Shown: positions 24,315-36,858 of the stretch, piece by piece
Position numbering within the stretch: the stretch's first letter is position 1
Layout of the letters: each line of letters begins with the position of its first letter
Assembly: GCF_010093535.1 (NCBI RefSeq)
Contig: NW_022985175.1
Location: 1 to 64,000, forward strand
DNA length: 64,000 bases
Reading direction: 5' to 3'
From: Lindgomyces ingoldianus
Lineage: Eukaryota > Ascomycota > Dothideomycetes > Pleosporales > Lindgomycetaceae
The notes under the pieces: generated by a model
The model's database searches: none
What the model was told of the DNA's origin: nothing
What the model saw: only the letters and a program-made list of their open reading frames with translations
Program-made: the position numbers and the translations under genes

Positions 24315-26294
24315 TCAAACGCTCGCCTCGATATCTTTATCCTTTAGCGTACCCGCGGCATCTCCCTTAGGTCCAGAATCGTCCTTCTCGCCGCTTTTCT
24401 CCCCAACACCGGAAACATCAACAATGTCATCAACCTTCTCTCTCTCATCCTCCTTCTCGGTCAACCTTCCCTTATCCCCCTGATGCCCCTGCGTCCCAAT
24501 TTTCAACCACGGCACAAATAGTACCCCTAGCGCCGCCGCGCCAGCCGAAAACCAGAAAGTAGCCGCATACGGCTCGACGGCGTTGTTGGCGTAGTAGCCT
24601 GACCTTGCGGGAGAGCTTTGCACACCATTAAAGATAGCAGTTGCAATGCCGTATCCAACGGCCGAGCAGAGACGCGTGAGGGTTTGGAAGAGAGAGCCTG
24701 CGATGGATTGTTTCGAGGGAGGCATTGAGGAGAGGACGTACATCTAATGTTGGTAAGTATGAACAAGGTAGGTAGAAGAGAACGGTGGAGGACATACGTT
24801 TGCGACGTTGAATTGAAGGTCTGCGCCAACCACACAAAGGCATAGTGCTGGGAATGAGAACGCCCAATAGGAATCCCCATTTCTTTGGACGGCAGCAAGA
24901 ACGAAGGAGATAACATACGCAAGCGCGCCAATCCCCATGAGAAGTTTGTTCGAGACTTTGTGCAGAATGAGAGCTGCAACAAGATTTGCTAGCAAGCCCA
25001 TGGTGACCATCGGCAGCATATGCACGCCGGTCATTAAAGCCGAGTATCCCAGAACCGTCTGGAAGTACAGTGCTAGCCAAAACGAGAGGACTGGGAAACC
25101 AATGAAACCAAAGGACTGGATGGCAAGCAACTACATTTTATTAGTCTCAACTCTTAGGCGAAGACTATGTAGCGAAAAATCGCACTTACGAGCGAGAAAT
25201 CCCGATCTTTCCAAATCTTCATATCGATCATGGCGTATGGGTACTTGATTTCCCAAATCACGAACAAGACAATGAGCGCAATACCGAGAATTAAGAAAAC
25301 CAGGACATAAGGCGTTTTCCAACCCTGTGGCGCATCTCCCCCAAGACTATTTCTGCATCAGCCAATATCCAACAGCCCTTCAACCACAATCGGTAAGGAA
25401 TAGGGCGGGGAAGCATACCTTAAGGCCGCACAAAACAACCCGATCCCCAGAATCGTCATCGCAGTGCCCGGCAAATCTAACCTCTTAACCGTCTCCTGAC
25501 TCCACTCAACTTTCACCGTCTTATCATTCGGCACCGTAAAAATCGCCACTATTGTAACCACCAAATACACAATAGCTAGCAGCCAAAAGCTGGCCCTCCA
25601 ACTAAATAGCTGGGTCGCTAACCCCGAAAAAATACTCCCAAAGACAAACCCCAGCGGGTTGCCTGCGCTGAAGCACCCAAAGGCTTTATTCTTGCGCGGT
25701 GATGGTTTTTCATAGATGACGCCTAGCATCCCTTGTGCGGGAGGTACGGCAGAGGCAGACCAGATACCTAGGACGCCGTTGAGGATGTCGAGGGTGAGGC
25801 CGGAGCGAGAAAATCCGGCGCCAAGACAGAAGATGGAGAAGAGTAGCATCGAGCCTATGAACATGGATTTTCTGCCAAAGAGGTCGGCGATGGAGCCGAA
25901 GAAGAGGAGGAGGGCTCCTGATGATAGGCTGCATTCTTCGTTAGATTCAGAATAGCAAAGGCGTGGTTCAATTGGAGATATAGAGAGAGTAAGGGGAAAT
26001 GGTGTGACCATACGAAGGGGCAGCATTCATCCAAGTAATCTCCGCAGTCGTCATGTGCAAATCCCTTCCTGCAAACGACGACATCACTGTAGTTGAGCCT
26101 ATGAGAAAGGCCGTCATGGCCACAGCCATGGTGACTGAAATGACGAATAAACATTCTTGGATCGTGGATTTGAAGCATTCGGGTCGTGCATTCGGGTCTC
26201 TGATTGGTGGCGCTCCATCGTTATCGCCATCGCCGAGCTCGGGATCGTGCATTTGCATCTGCGTCTGCGTCTGCAGAGAATCCGAGGCTGACAT
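24315..26294 (-). CDS. MFS drug:H+ antiporter-like transporter (DHA2, 14-TM type)
   Basis: Five exons on the minus strand, with introns at 25929-26013, 25353-25418, 25131-25189 and 24744-24797, joined in phase to 571 residues. The N-terminus is Gln/Asp-rich. Helix 1 is followed by the family pattern WMNAAPSLSSGALLLFFG. The loop ADLFGRK between helices 2 and 3 is the MFS signature, and the helix-5 antiporter-type motif reads GNPLGFVFGS. The C-terminal tail is long, acidic and basic. The pattern fits fungal DHA2 efflux pumps at the plasma membrane. No toxin or metabolite gene cluster surrounds it, so the substrate is open. Confidence 0.85.
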
Positions 26295-27855
26295 TTCTGA
26301 GAATGCCTGTTCGAAATCGGAAGCCTACGAGAGGTGGGAGGAAGTAGGAAGCTAGGGCAGGGCAGTATGTGAACTTCGGTCGATGAAGAATCTTTCCACT
26401 CCTCAACCGAAGTATTTAATGGATCTCGATAAAGTTGTTCCCCAACCACAGAGCTCTCCTCGATCCAAGAACCTGGTCAAGCAAATTGCAAAATTCCTCC
26501 ACCCCCACCGACAGAACTAGCAATCTTTCGAAGAAAATTAATCAGCGCGGAATTTTGAACGCGCTCGACGCACGCACGCCCTTCAATCGACCGTTTTTCC
26601 TGACCTTGCGATAGGCTCGCTATTCGGCAATTCTCCCATCGCCAAAATCTTGTGCCGATGTCTAACGCTATGGGGTTTGGAAGGGTGGATCTCACTTCCG
26701 AATCCGTGATGGCGGGCGATGCGATTAGATAAGATGATTGTGTCCTGTGGGATGGAGCGAAAAAGACGTCGGGATAGGGGTCGGAGATCGCGGACGACCG
26801 ATCTCGAGTTTCTCCACTTACCTTCGTATTTATCAGCTATTCGACGAGCCTGAGTACATAATTCATCGTACGGAGATTTAGAGAACAGGATTGGCATTGG
26901 GGAGGGAAACTGATGTTAAATCTGTGTAATTTTATTTTACCTGGCAACATTCGCACATTCGAAACACGAACAATCGTGCAGTCCATCATAGATTAGAGTT
27001 GGGGCTTTGATATTTGTTGCCTGTTTTCTGCAGGAGAAAGCAAAGGGCTATAGTTTCGTATGGGGGCGACAAAATGAATTCGTTCAATTTCTAAGAATTA
27101 GGAGGATGGCACAGTAGACTACTGACGACCAATCCACACTTGAAGTCCCAATATGCCTACACCGAAACCTTCGCTAGACGTCCAGCGCTTTCATTTAACA
27201 ACTTGGACCTCAGGATATTTAAGCGAATTTTGAGATGGATCCCTGCACTTCTAACGTGTATACACCTGCTGTCGCTGTTGTTATACTAACTCCTGCAGGT
27301 TAGAATCCACGAAACTGCACACAATCAAATAAATGAACACCTTTGTTGGCTTAGCTACTGGCCAAATTATTTGCATAAGCAACTGAAAAGAGCTCTTGCA
27401 AGGTTCTCGAGCTGCAAAAGTCACACAAAAGAGATGCTAACTGAAGGTCTAGTTGTCGACTAAGATCCTTGACAAATACCTATTTAGATGTGTAGTGGGA
27501 GTGTAGACAAATATGGTGCTAGACAGCTATGGCATTGTTAGACGGCACGTAGTCTGGCTGCTAATAGAGAGCTTGTGTGATAAACTTCGATTTGAAAATA
27601 CACCTCTGGCCACTAGGCTCTAGTACAACAACATAGCATATCAAAAAAGGTTTCCAAACACCCCCGAGAGGCCCACAACATCTGTGTCAAAGATCTATAA
27701 AAACTTTTATTATTTACATTCATGTAGTAAGTTTAAATACACCAACACTGTCCGCTCACGTCCTCCTAAAACTCCCACAAATGCAAGCACAAGGGTATAC
27801 ACAACATTCCCCCCCTCTCACCACTAGCTTGTAAGTGCAGCTCTCTATCTCATCC
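26295..27855. other. Intergenic, 1.56 kb, no confident gene
   Basis: An open frame on the minus strand at 26583-26897 (104 codons, rich in Arg, starting MPILFSKSPYDEL) has fairly protein-like composition but no recognised motif or homologue known to me. The rest, to the stop of LYS4 at 27856, is AT-richer and shows nothing. Confidence 0.35.
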
Positions 27856-30435
27856 TCACGATGCCCCACCAATCTCCTTCCTAACCCAACTCTCCAGACC
27901 CCCCAACGCAATAATCTCCTGTACATTGGGCGGAAGTTCGCCGACCTTTACACTCCACTTCGCTCCACTCGGACCTTCCTGAACATTAACAGTGCTTCTT
28001 CTGACATCCCACTCCAACGTCCAGCCCGTCCGCCTTGTAAGCTGCTTCGCCTGTGCGGGTTGCGCGACAGCGGATCGTGGAGGAGAGCCGAGCGATTCGC
28101 CGTTCAGAGAGGGTTCTTTTACACTCTGCTGCGAGGGGTTGGGCGGGGAGGATGCTGAAGAAAACACTTCTCTGAGACGATTAGCGAGTTTCGGGACTTC
28201 GACGCCCATGAGAGCGTTATTGATGCTGTTTCTACTAAAGATGTTGCCAAAGCTGCCTGCGACGACAAGAGGGATGCCTTTGGCTAGGATAGCCGTTGCG
28301 GCTTGCTCTCTGCTGCTTCCGCAGCCAAAGTTGAAGCCAGAAACGAGGATATCGCCGGCTTTAGCGAGAGCACCGAACGATGGGTCATAGTTCTCCATGC
28401 ACACCTCCGCCATCTTTTCCTGTGTCACGTCGTCTTGGTATGTGTATTTTCCGGGGTAGATGCCGTCCGTGTTGATGTTGTCGGCATCGCAGAAAATGAT
28501 TTCTCCGCTAATCTTTTCCGGAAACCCGGGGAGGATTTCGGTGAGAGATTCCGATTCAGTAGGGGAGGGGGTTGCGGGGTTGATGGACTGGTTTTCCACG
28601 GATGCGCTTTCGACTGATTCAATCATCTCATCGGCTTGCTTGATTACTTTTTCGAGCATGTCTTCGATGGTCATCATGCGATCTTCCTCTCGAATTCCAT
28701 CGCCCTCGCCACGCCGAACGCCGGTATAGCCAACCGGAGCCTCGTACCACCCAGGGCTAGATATCTTCCCAGACAGTGCGCTGGCAGCAACAACTTCTGG
28801 ACTTGCAAGATAAGCTTTGGCGTCGGGAGATCCCATACGACCCTTGAAGTTCCGGTTACTTGCACTTATGCCAACTTCACCGGGTTCGAGAAGACCTGTG
28901 CCAAGACCAATGCAAGGTCCGCAACCCGATGGCAGAGGTTTTGCGCCAGCTTCGAGAAGGATCTGCCAGTCACCCTGTTCTTCGGCGGCGCGCTGCTCCG
29001 GGAGCGATGCTGCTGCAATGTAGAAGTGGACATTATTTGGAATTTTTGGGATTTGGTTGTTGTTGGATTTGGCAGCATCCCTAAACACCTTGGCAGCGGC
29101 GGCTAGGTCTGACGCTCGGGAGTTTGTGCAGGATACTAGGTAAGCTTTGTTGATGGAGATGTTCTGGTTTTGCAGATCGTTTAAGGGCGTGGCGACCTTG
29201 ACTGAGTTAGGGCCCGAAACATACGGGGATAACGTGGAAAGGTCAAGGAATAGGTGTTTTGCATATGTTGCGCCTTTATCGGCAGCCAACGCGGGCTGGA
29301 AGATTTGACCGGTGTGTTGTCCTACGATCCCCGTAGCTGTGAACAGCTTGTCGATGCGGTCGTGAATAAATTGCTGTTGGTGATGGTCCATGATGTCGCC
29401 ACCGTATAGTGCAGCATCGGTAGCTTTCATTCTAAGCCAGCCATGCAAAACTGAGTCGATCGGAAACAGGCCAGTGAGAGCACCCCACTCGGTCGTCATG
29501 TTTGCAATTGTTAGGCGGTCGTCCACGGGGATGCTCCGTAAGGTGTCCTCGCTCCCAGTAAATTCGATGGCATGATTCAGAACCTCGTCCTTATTGAACA
29601 ATCCAGCCAGGGCGACGATGACATCTTTTCCCGTTACGCCCTGAGGGAGAATGCCAGTGAATGTGACCTTCGCTACGGGGGGAATCTGCCACCATGTCTT
29701 GCCCGTTGCCCAAATACTGGCAGCATCGGTCCGCACAACGGGCGTGCCCAAACACCCGATACCCCCATACATGTTGGAATGGCTGTCTGAAGCTACAGCC
29801 AAGGTTCCCGGCCACGCATAGCCTTCTTCGACCATGATCTGGTGTCCAATGCCCCGCCCCGCCGGGTAGAAGACCACGCCCTGGCCCTTGGCAAACCCCT
29901 CTATCTGGGCGTATTTCTTTAAATTCTTGTCGCTCTTGTTTTGCACATCATGGTCTAATGTCATGACGATCTGCTCCGGGTCGTGGATCTTGGTGGCTCC
30001 AATGGACATGAATTTCAGCGCCACTGGCCACGAATTGTCATGTGTCATACACTTGTGTGGCTGGAGCGTGACATAATCGCCAGATCGCAGCAGCTTTCCC
30101 TCTGCGATGCCGACCGCGTATCTCTGCACAATCTTCTCGGTGAGCGTCTGTGCTACCTTCGTTTTTTGTTGGAAGGTCGAGAGAAAATTGGCCGCAGGGC
30201 CTTCTCGCATCGAAGGAAAGACATCGGGGCCTCCCCTGCGAGACGGAGAGCTGGAGAATGTGCGCTGGGCAGCAATGGGGCGAAGGAATTGAGCTGTGGT
30301 GCGGAGAGGTAGGCTCGCTCGAGGCTAAACCAAGGCGTGGTCAGCCTCGCTCAATTGGCGGCATATAAGGCCTTTGGAACATACCAGAGTTTGTCTGCGG
30401 CCTAAAAATCTTGCCGCCCGCAGTGACATGGCCAT
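27856..30435 (-). CDS. LYS4: Homoaconitase, mitochondrial (LYS4)
   Basis: Two exons, 30435-30385 and 30324-27856, with a 60-base intron (gtatgt..gctgac..tttag), giving 839 residues. The short first exon supplies a mitochondrial presequence ([17 protein letters not shown]), which decides the start. The enzyme converts homocitrate via homoaconitate to homoisocitrate in the fungal alpha-aminoadipate lysine pathway. Aconitase-fold motifs are intact: LDHDVQNKS, the cluster ligands in [12 protein letters not shown] and [20 protein letters not shown], and the swivel-domain [11 protein letters not shown] Ser/Glu-rich linker (about residues 580-620) joins the two parts. The C-terminal region has a variable Ser/Pro insert. 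It shares a 457-base promoter with the broken SER1. Confidence 0.95.
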
Positions 30436-30892
30436 TGGTGTTTGGAGAAAATGTATCGAGGATCGTGGTGTTGACTTCCACCCTCAGAAATTCTCCAGGC
30501 GTTGTGATGACTAAGCTTATTACACCATCCCCGCCGATTTCGGTGTCGGTCATCGTCTTTCTGCCCCCGTCGATTGGAGCACGACCAACTGCACGCAATT
30601 GCTTCCGTCAATCTGATCATGTGCCATGTAGAAGCCACCTGGGTAACGATGGGAAACATGCCTTGAAAATTCATTTCTTTTGAGCTCATATAGTCTGTTC
30701 GCCATTGGTGTGGTTTGCCCACCCGAGATCGGACGGCCTTTGTTAAGGCTGGAGTCATTCCATGAGACGCATTTGAAAATCCCGCGCTCAAGCAACAGTC
30801 ACTCTACATTGCGTTCAGCTCCTTTACTCTACTTCTACTGCTGAACTATCCTTTCTTCCACTCCTTATCGCCAAAGTTTCCTGGTCGCCAAC
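30436..30892. promoter_or_regulatory. Shared divergent promoter of LYS4 and SER1
   Basis: 457 bases separate the two start codons. Two sites resemble the Gcn4/CPC1 recognition sequence TGACTCA: tgactaa at 30508-30514, 73 bases upstream of LYS4, and ggagtca (complement tgactcc) at 30751-30757, 136 bases upstream of SER1. Both genes serve amino-acid synthesis, for which general amino-acid control is known in fungi. Binding is inferred from the motif only. Confidence 0.5.
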
Positions 30893-32434
30893 ATGGTCAA
30901 TTGCTCAGACATACACTACTTCGGTGCAGGCCCCGCACCCCTCCCCTACTGCCGTATTTGAGAAGGCCTCGCAGGTGCTTCTCAACTACAAAGACAAAGG
31001 CATCGGACTTTGCGAGATCTCTCACCGCTCTCCAGATGCCAACGAAATCCTGGCCGACGCGAAACAGGCCCTCACTACTCTTCTGGACATCCCTGATGAC
31101 TACGAGATCCTGTTCCTGCAAAGCAGGGGCAGCGGTGAGTTCAGTGCGACCGTCTACAACCTGGTCTCCATATGAGTAGAGAAGAAGCGGGCTAAGATCG
31201 CGGGAGAGGTTGGCGATGACATGGCTGAAGTTTTGAAGCGCCTGAGAAAGGTGGTCGATGAGGAGTTGAAGCTTGACTACCTCGTCACAGGCTCCTGGTC
31301 GCTAAAAGCCTCCCAAGAAGCAGCTCGTCTAGTCGGGGCGCAGCACGTTAATGTTGCACTGGATGCCAGAAAGGCAAACAATGGGAAGTTTGGTAAGATC
31401 CCACCCGAGGGCGACTGGAATCTCACACCTCGAAAGTCGGACGGCGGTCCCGCCCTGGTTTTCTGCGACAACGAAACAGTCGACGGCGTCGAGTTTCCAA
31501 GCTTTCCCCGCAGCCTCGAGGGCGAGGATGTTCTCTTAGTCTGTGCGGACATGTCGTCGAATTTTATTTCTCGGAAGGTCGATGTGCGAAAGTATGCCAT
31601 TATTTTTGGTGGGGCGCAAAAGAATGTTGGCAACACTGGTATTGCGATGGCGATACTGCGGAAGTCCCTGCTTGCGCCAGCCTCGACACCTGCATCGCCA
31701 GATTTACTGAGAGCGCTCAACTTGCCCGTAGGCCCCATCGTCTTGGAACTCCTTGTATAACACCTTGCCTATTTTCGATGTCTGGGTCGCGGGTCAAGTC
31801 ATGTCTGGGCTTGTCAGCAATTTCGGTGCCAAGAAGATCGGTGGTCAGGAAGCTATTTCAAATGACAAAGCAAGGCTGATCTACGAGACGCTTGACAAAT
31901 ACCCTAACGTCTATCAAGTGGTCCCCGACAAGGCGGTCCGCAGCAGAATGAACATCTGCTTCAGGGTTCATGGTGGTGATGCGGAAAACGAGAAATTGTT
32001 TCTTGCTGGCGCCGAAAAGAAAGGGCTGCTTGGTCTCAAGGGTCATCGCAGCGTTGGTGGTATTCGGGCAAGCAATTGTACGTCTATAATTACTTTCCCT
32101 ATTATTGCCATCCTCTTCAGACATGTCACTTCTTCAGACATGCCTCTTCTTCAGACACGACATGCGGAGGAGGGTATACATACCGGTACTCGCATATGCT
32201 ATATATGCACTATGCCCTGAGAGGTCTCCATAGTAGCAGCTCATCCGATTCCGTGTGCTGATCCAAGGCTGCGAGGCCGCACACTTAGTTTTGTCATACC
32301 CCCCACAAAAGAGTTTCCATATTGCTCAAAGAAGAAGCAAGGCTAACCTGTTTCGTGTCACAGACAATGCGGTCTCTGCAGAAGGCGCAAAAGCGCTCGT
32401 GGCGTATCTCGAGGACTATGCAACAGCAGCATGA
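30893..32434 (+). pseudogene. SER1: Broken phosphoserine aminotransferase (SER1)
   Basis: The family is plain: YFGAGPAPLP at the start, EISHRSPDANEIL, the PLP-lysine region YAIIFGGAQKNVGN and VHGGDAENE near the end. The enzyme makes phosphoserine from phosphohydroxypyruvate in serine synthesis. The frame is broken three times. An extra base lies near 30944-30947. A TGA at 31173-31175 stands where the family has Trp. A deletion of several residues shifts the frame at about 31743-31747. A conserved Gly is also changed (QSRGSG for QSGGSG). After a long 286-base intron (32078-32363) the last exon (32364-32434) is still intact. A pseudogene or a patch of sequence errors; the spread of lesions favours a pseudogene. 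A working copy probably exists elsewhere. Confidence 0.85.
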
Positions 32435-34528
32435 AAAACTGAATCGTACCATGGCATGATGAGAGGCTCGCGACATTGTTCTATCAACAAGCGTTCTAAT
32501 ATCTAAAAGCCCTCTGCGCATTGGTGTTCAGCTCGCTCTGGCATCGGACCATGGTGGCGTATCTGGCTGGTTGGCTTTTCCAAACCAATACCTCATTCAA
32601 CATGATACCCTCTTTTAGCAAAAGACGAACCCAATCTATCCCGTGCTCGCTGCTACTTCTTCCAACTTCCGTGTCCCTATTCTGCTTTCACTGTCATGCC
32701 TACGCTGGGAGCACAACGCTCTGTGACGGCGAGTATCTGCCTATATGCAGAGACCGTTATAGAGTGCATGACCGGATGTTTATACTGAGGCACACTGTAC
32801 CAAGATTGACTGAGTGGGAAACAGCGTTGTGCCACTGATTGCTTTTCTCGAAAATTCCTCACGTGGTTGGGCATTATGCCTTGGTGTATATGAATCTTTT
32901 CATAGGACCACCCGTTCCATATCCGTAAGGCTGTCTAGGCGTGGGGTTTTTAGGCTCAGTTTTCGAGCCACGGATTACTGGGAATGGAGTCCTTGTGAGA
33001 CAGGAGGGGTAGCAGTTGTGGGAGTGGTAGGGGTCCAGGCCAAGCTTTGCTGGCCCTTGCGTCGCACCTCTCAGGCACATCCGCCACAGATCAGGCATCG
33101 AGCCTTTTCTCTCCACGCGTCTCCAACACGCTCTTAACAGACCCAGTTAAGCCTCCTCGGCCTCCTCGCCACCACTGGATTGCTGAAACCACGGTCCCCC
33201 CAGACTGTGGTTGCCACCTGCAGCGGTATGCTCCGCCCGATCTCCTACGTGGCCGTGGCTTGCGAGGTGCAGCCCTGGTGGAATTGAGCCGCTCCTCAGA
33301 GCTCATTTGCACAATCCCGTCTCTCTCCCTTTTCTTTAATTGCGCCGACGTGGCAGGTGACAACGATAACAATTCATTCGTATCCAAAATGAGCTGTACC
33401 AAAGGAAGGTTTGTCGACAAACGTAGCGAGGGTGAGCCACGTCGTCAAAAGATTGTCATCAATCCCCTTCTTCCCCTGCGCGCATCTTGCTCGCTTGCAT
33501 GCCTCGTTCAGGCTTGGCCGACTTTTCTCCGTTGGCCTCAACCAATACGGCTGCACTAGATGTTCTTCACCCTTCTCCCACTGGCTAAATTTATTTGTCC
33601 TAAATTCATGCATGGCACTCTTAAGGTCCCTAGGAACAGGATGGTCCCGGACCGGCTGGTTGCCGCATTGACATCTGGCGGTGTTGGCGTCTCACAACCC
33701 CGGAAGCGAGCATCTTGATGCAGACCTAAACCACCAAGCGTCAGAACTCAACCCCAACCTCCTCTCCTCCACCAGAACCGACCACCACTCCCATTTTTTC
33801 CCACCACGGTTCCTGAATGCGCCTGAACGGTGACACCAGGGGACCTTGATCGTGAGAGATGGCAGAAACGAAACTCCCCTCGCAGGGCAAGCGCTCACTG
33901 TGCGCGAAGATCTAACGTGAAAAGATTTGTGAGAGGAAAAAGAGCACCAAAAAAAAAACCCATCCACATAGACCATTACATCAATCGCAAGCAAACCGGA
34001 CGCACTGATTCATAGTGGGTCAATTTCCACAGCAGGCATCTAGTGGCTGTCCCATAGGGCTTCGTGCAATTGTCTCTCAACGGGTCTCTCTGTTCCCGCC
34101 GCCAGGGCTCCACCAGGGTGTGCGGCCTGCATGATGTTGAAACCCGATCTCGACCTAGCGTCCGTGGTTACGGCCTCTAATATGACCTAATTTGGACCGT
34201 GCCAATGCTTCTTCACTACCTCACGGAATGACAGACGCCTCAGGACCGTTGTCTCGAAACCTTGCCCTACTGGTCTCTTCCCCAAGTTTTCTCATATACT
34301 GTTTGACGTCTCATACCCGCCTCCTGGTCAACTGCTTTCATGCTCACGTTCTTTTTGTTCCCTTCTCACCGCTGACAGGTTCAGGCACTCTTCACAACTG
34401 ATTGCTGAACAGGTTACCACCTTTTGTTCAACATCAGTTGCCTCCATGAATACCTAGACTTTCCTTTCCTTTACCCGCTGCTGGTCCACAGCGATACACT
34501 ATCCTTCTTGTATATTTCTTAGTGGGAG
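32435..34528. other. Intergenic, 2.1 kb upstream of the 7-TM gene
   Basis: No gene recognised. Several open frames on both strands (for example 33047-33559 and 33091-33420) overlap each other and lack family features. The last few hundred bases are pyrimidine-rich and probably hold the promoter and leader of the 7-TM gene. An A-run lies near 33949-33958. Confidence 0.4.
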
Positions 34529-36858
34529 TTGGACAAGATGGAAAGATGGACCCCGCACAATCAACTCGACGCCCGGTCGCATTTTAACATGACCCTCAAT
34601 AACTCGGCCGTCCATGAGGTGCCCTGGACAGCACAGAACCAAACGAGGGCGCTGATTGCAAAGCTACAGTTGGGACAAGTGCAGACGCTGCGGACGATGC
34701 ATCTGACACTTGGGGCATTCAGTCTGGCGTTGACCCTACTGACGGTTCATCGGATCATCTCAGATGCGAGGAGGGTGGCTGCAGTCAAGGTCACACCGAA
34801 GAAACGGTGAGTAACATTGCACAGGTTTCCACACCAAACTGAAGCTAACTAATCGCCAGGCGGTTCTATCTTCTCGAAAACGTCCACCCCGCCGAGACCT
34901 TCCCACTTGCACTGGCTTGCGGTGCGGTTATACAACAAATCATATTCGTAGCGGTGCAGAGCACATCCCTCCATAGTGTATTATCTACTAAATGTCGAGG
35001 ACTGGCTATGGTCACTTTCCCAGGTATGTGTACATGTCTCCCGGTCGACGCTTGTCCCTAATATCCCCCAGCGCTGTTCATCGTGGGCTACATTACGCTG
35101 GTCTTCGGCTTCGAGATGGCATTAAGGGCCTTCAGATACGAACGATTCGCACCGCGAGGGAAATGGAGTGTGTCGATCTGCATGGGAGTCTTCTCATTTC
35201 TGGTCATCCTGACCTGGATCCCTACAGTCGTGTGGCCAATGTTTCCCCGCTGCATGGGTAGTCTCATCTGGTTTCCGATGCGATACGAGCTCATTTCAAT
35301 CGTCATTTTGAGCATTTTGACCTTCTTCTTCTTCCTCCTTGCGGCTTTGATCAGCATCCAACTAATGAGAACCTCCGATATCGACCCAAATGAGCGAATT
35401 GCAGCATCGCGGATGTGCTACTACCTCCTGGTCGCTGCGTTGGTCTACGTATGTGTTCTTAGCCACTGCGGCAGTCGCACTAGCTAATACGTGACATAGG
35501 TTCTCGTTCTCCCGGTCGAAATTCAAGCCCATCGACGAGATTTCTTAAATACACTCGCCACTTCAAGAATTGCTGAGATCTCTCTCTTTAGTTCTGGGAT
35601 CGTTATCGCATTCATTCATCTCTTCCTCCGCGTGAATGCCACCCGAATGGTTATCAAACCGGTCGGGGAGACGACCGCAGCCCCAAAGACAAAACGACCG
35701 AGGATCCGATTCTTTGGGCCTAGCGATCTTGAAATGAACATTAGCGGCCCGCTAGCTTTGCAGGGTGGACGTCGTCCGGACAGCCGTCAAGGCCTCATTG
35801 ATGTCGGCCCAGAGAAGAATCGATATGAATTTGATGCCGACTACTTCACTCGACCAGAGAAGATGACACCCCTTAGCCCAGGTTCAATGCAATCACAAGG
35901 CCCCATTGATCCGTCTAAATGGCCCCTCCCACCAGACCCAATCCAGACAACATACTTTGCCGAACCAAAGGACGGTTCAACTGGTCTCCACAAGCGCTCG
36001 AAGTCCTCCTATTCCCTCTTTCCCACGCGTGCCGAGGAGATTCCTCGCCTGCCTGCGACAGTATACTCGCCACAGAAATCCTCCAACCTCGCTGCTCGAC
36101 GTCAAACCCGACGAAGTTCTCTCGCGGACGCTAAATCAGTGACAGACGTCAGCGAAGCCTTCAATTGGCTAGCGGCGCCACCACCGCTCTTCACTGGACG
36201 CCCACATCGCCGCGACGAGAGCACGGACAGCAGTGCGACGGTCCAAATAGGCCTCCGCTTCTCAGTTGCCCCCGCTGCTATTGCTGCTGCCAATTGCACT
36301 GCCATCAACCGAGCAATGTCACCTGCTATACCAGGTGCCCCTCCCCTCCGACGCGACAACAGCGACTTATCCAGCTCTGAGTCCCTCGGTCTTCCTATCC
36401 AATCTCCCTCTTCGAAGTCATCTAGCACCGATATTCTAAGCGATGATCCTAGTTCTATCTCTATCCCTAGTTCTCTCAATTTCCCCGAGCCACCCCGCTT
36501 AACATCTCCGACAAAGACGGGCCTAGGAAAAACACCAGTCTTTCCAGTGCTGGCCAAAGAGGTCGGTCCATCAGACGTTCAAACAGCACGTGATAAGAGT
36601 CTACCACCTACGCCACGCTCTGCCTACCCTAGTCCACCACCAGCTTCTCAACCACCCCTAAGACCTGGTATTGTCAGTGGGCTGAGGATGAATCCGGTCT
36701 CTCCAGCCTCACCACCCAGGTCGGCTACCACAAGGTCACCGACTAGTGCACGGTCGCCCATCAGCACAAGATCACCAACTGTTCCTTCGCCCACTGCAAG
36801 GATACCATTGGGTGCCGGAACAATGGCAAGGAGTCCTCCACCAAATGGTTGGATATGA
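34529..36858 (+). CDS. Putative seven-transmembrane protein with long Ser/Pro-rich tail
   Basis: Four exons with introns at 34807-34859, 35024-35071 and 35449-35499, joined in phase to 725 residues. A short N-terminus with an NMTLNNS glycosylation-type site is followed by seven hydrophobic helices: MHLTLGAFSLALTLL, FPLALACGAVIQQ, FPALFIVGYITLVFG, ICMGVFSFLVILTW, ISIVILSILTFFFFLL, YYLLVAALVYVLVL and SSGIVIAFIHLFL. A cytoplasmic tail of about 430 residues is rich in Ser, Pro and Arg, ending with repeats of RSPT/RSPI type. The layout matches fungal GPCR-like receptors with phosphorylatable tails, but no named class is recognised. A second Met three codons downstream is an alternative start. Confidence 0.75.

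Noticed and set aside
33047..33559. 170-codon plus-strand frame upstream of the 7-TM gene
   Set aside because: It overlaps a minus-strand frame of similar quality, has no motif, and probably lies in promoter or leader sequence.
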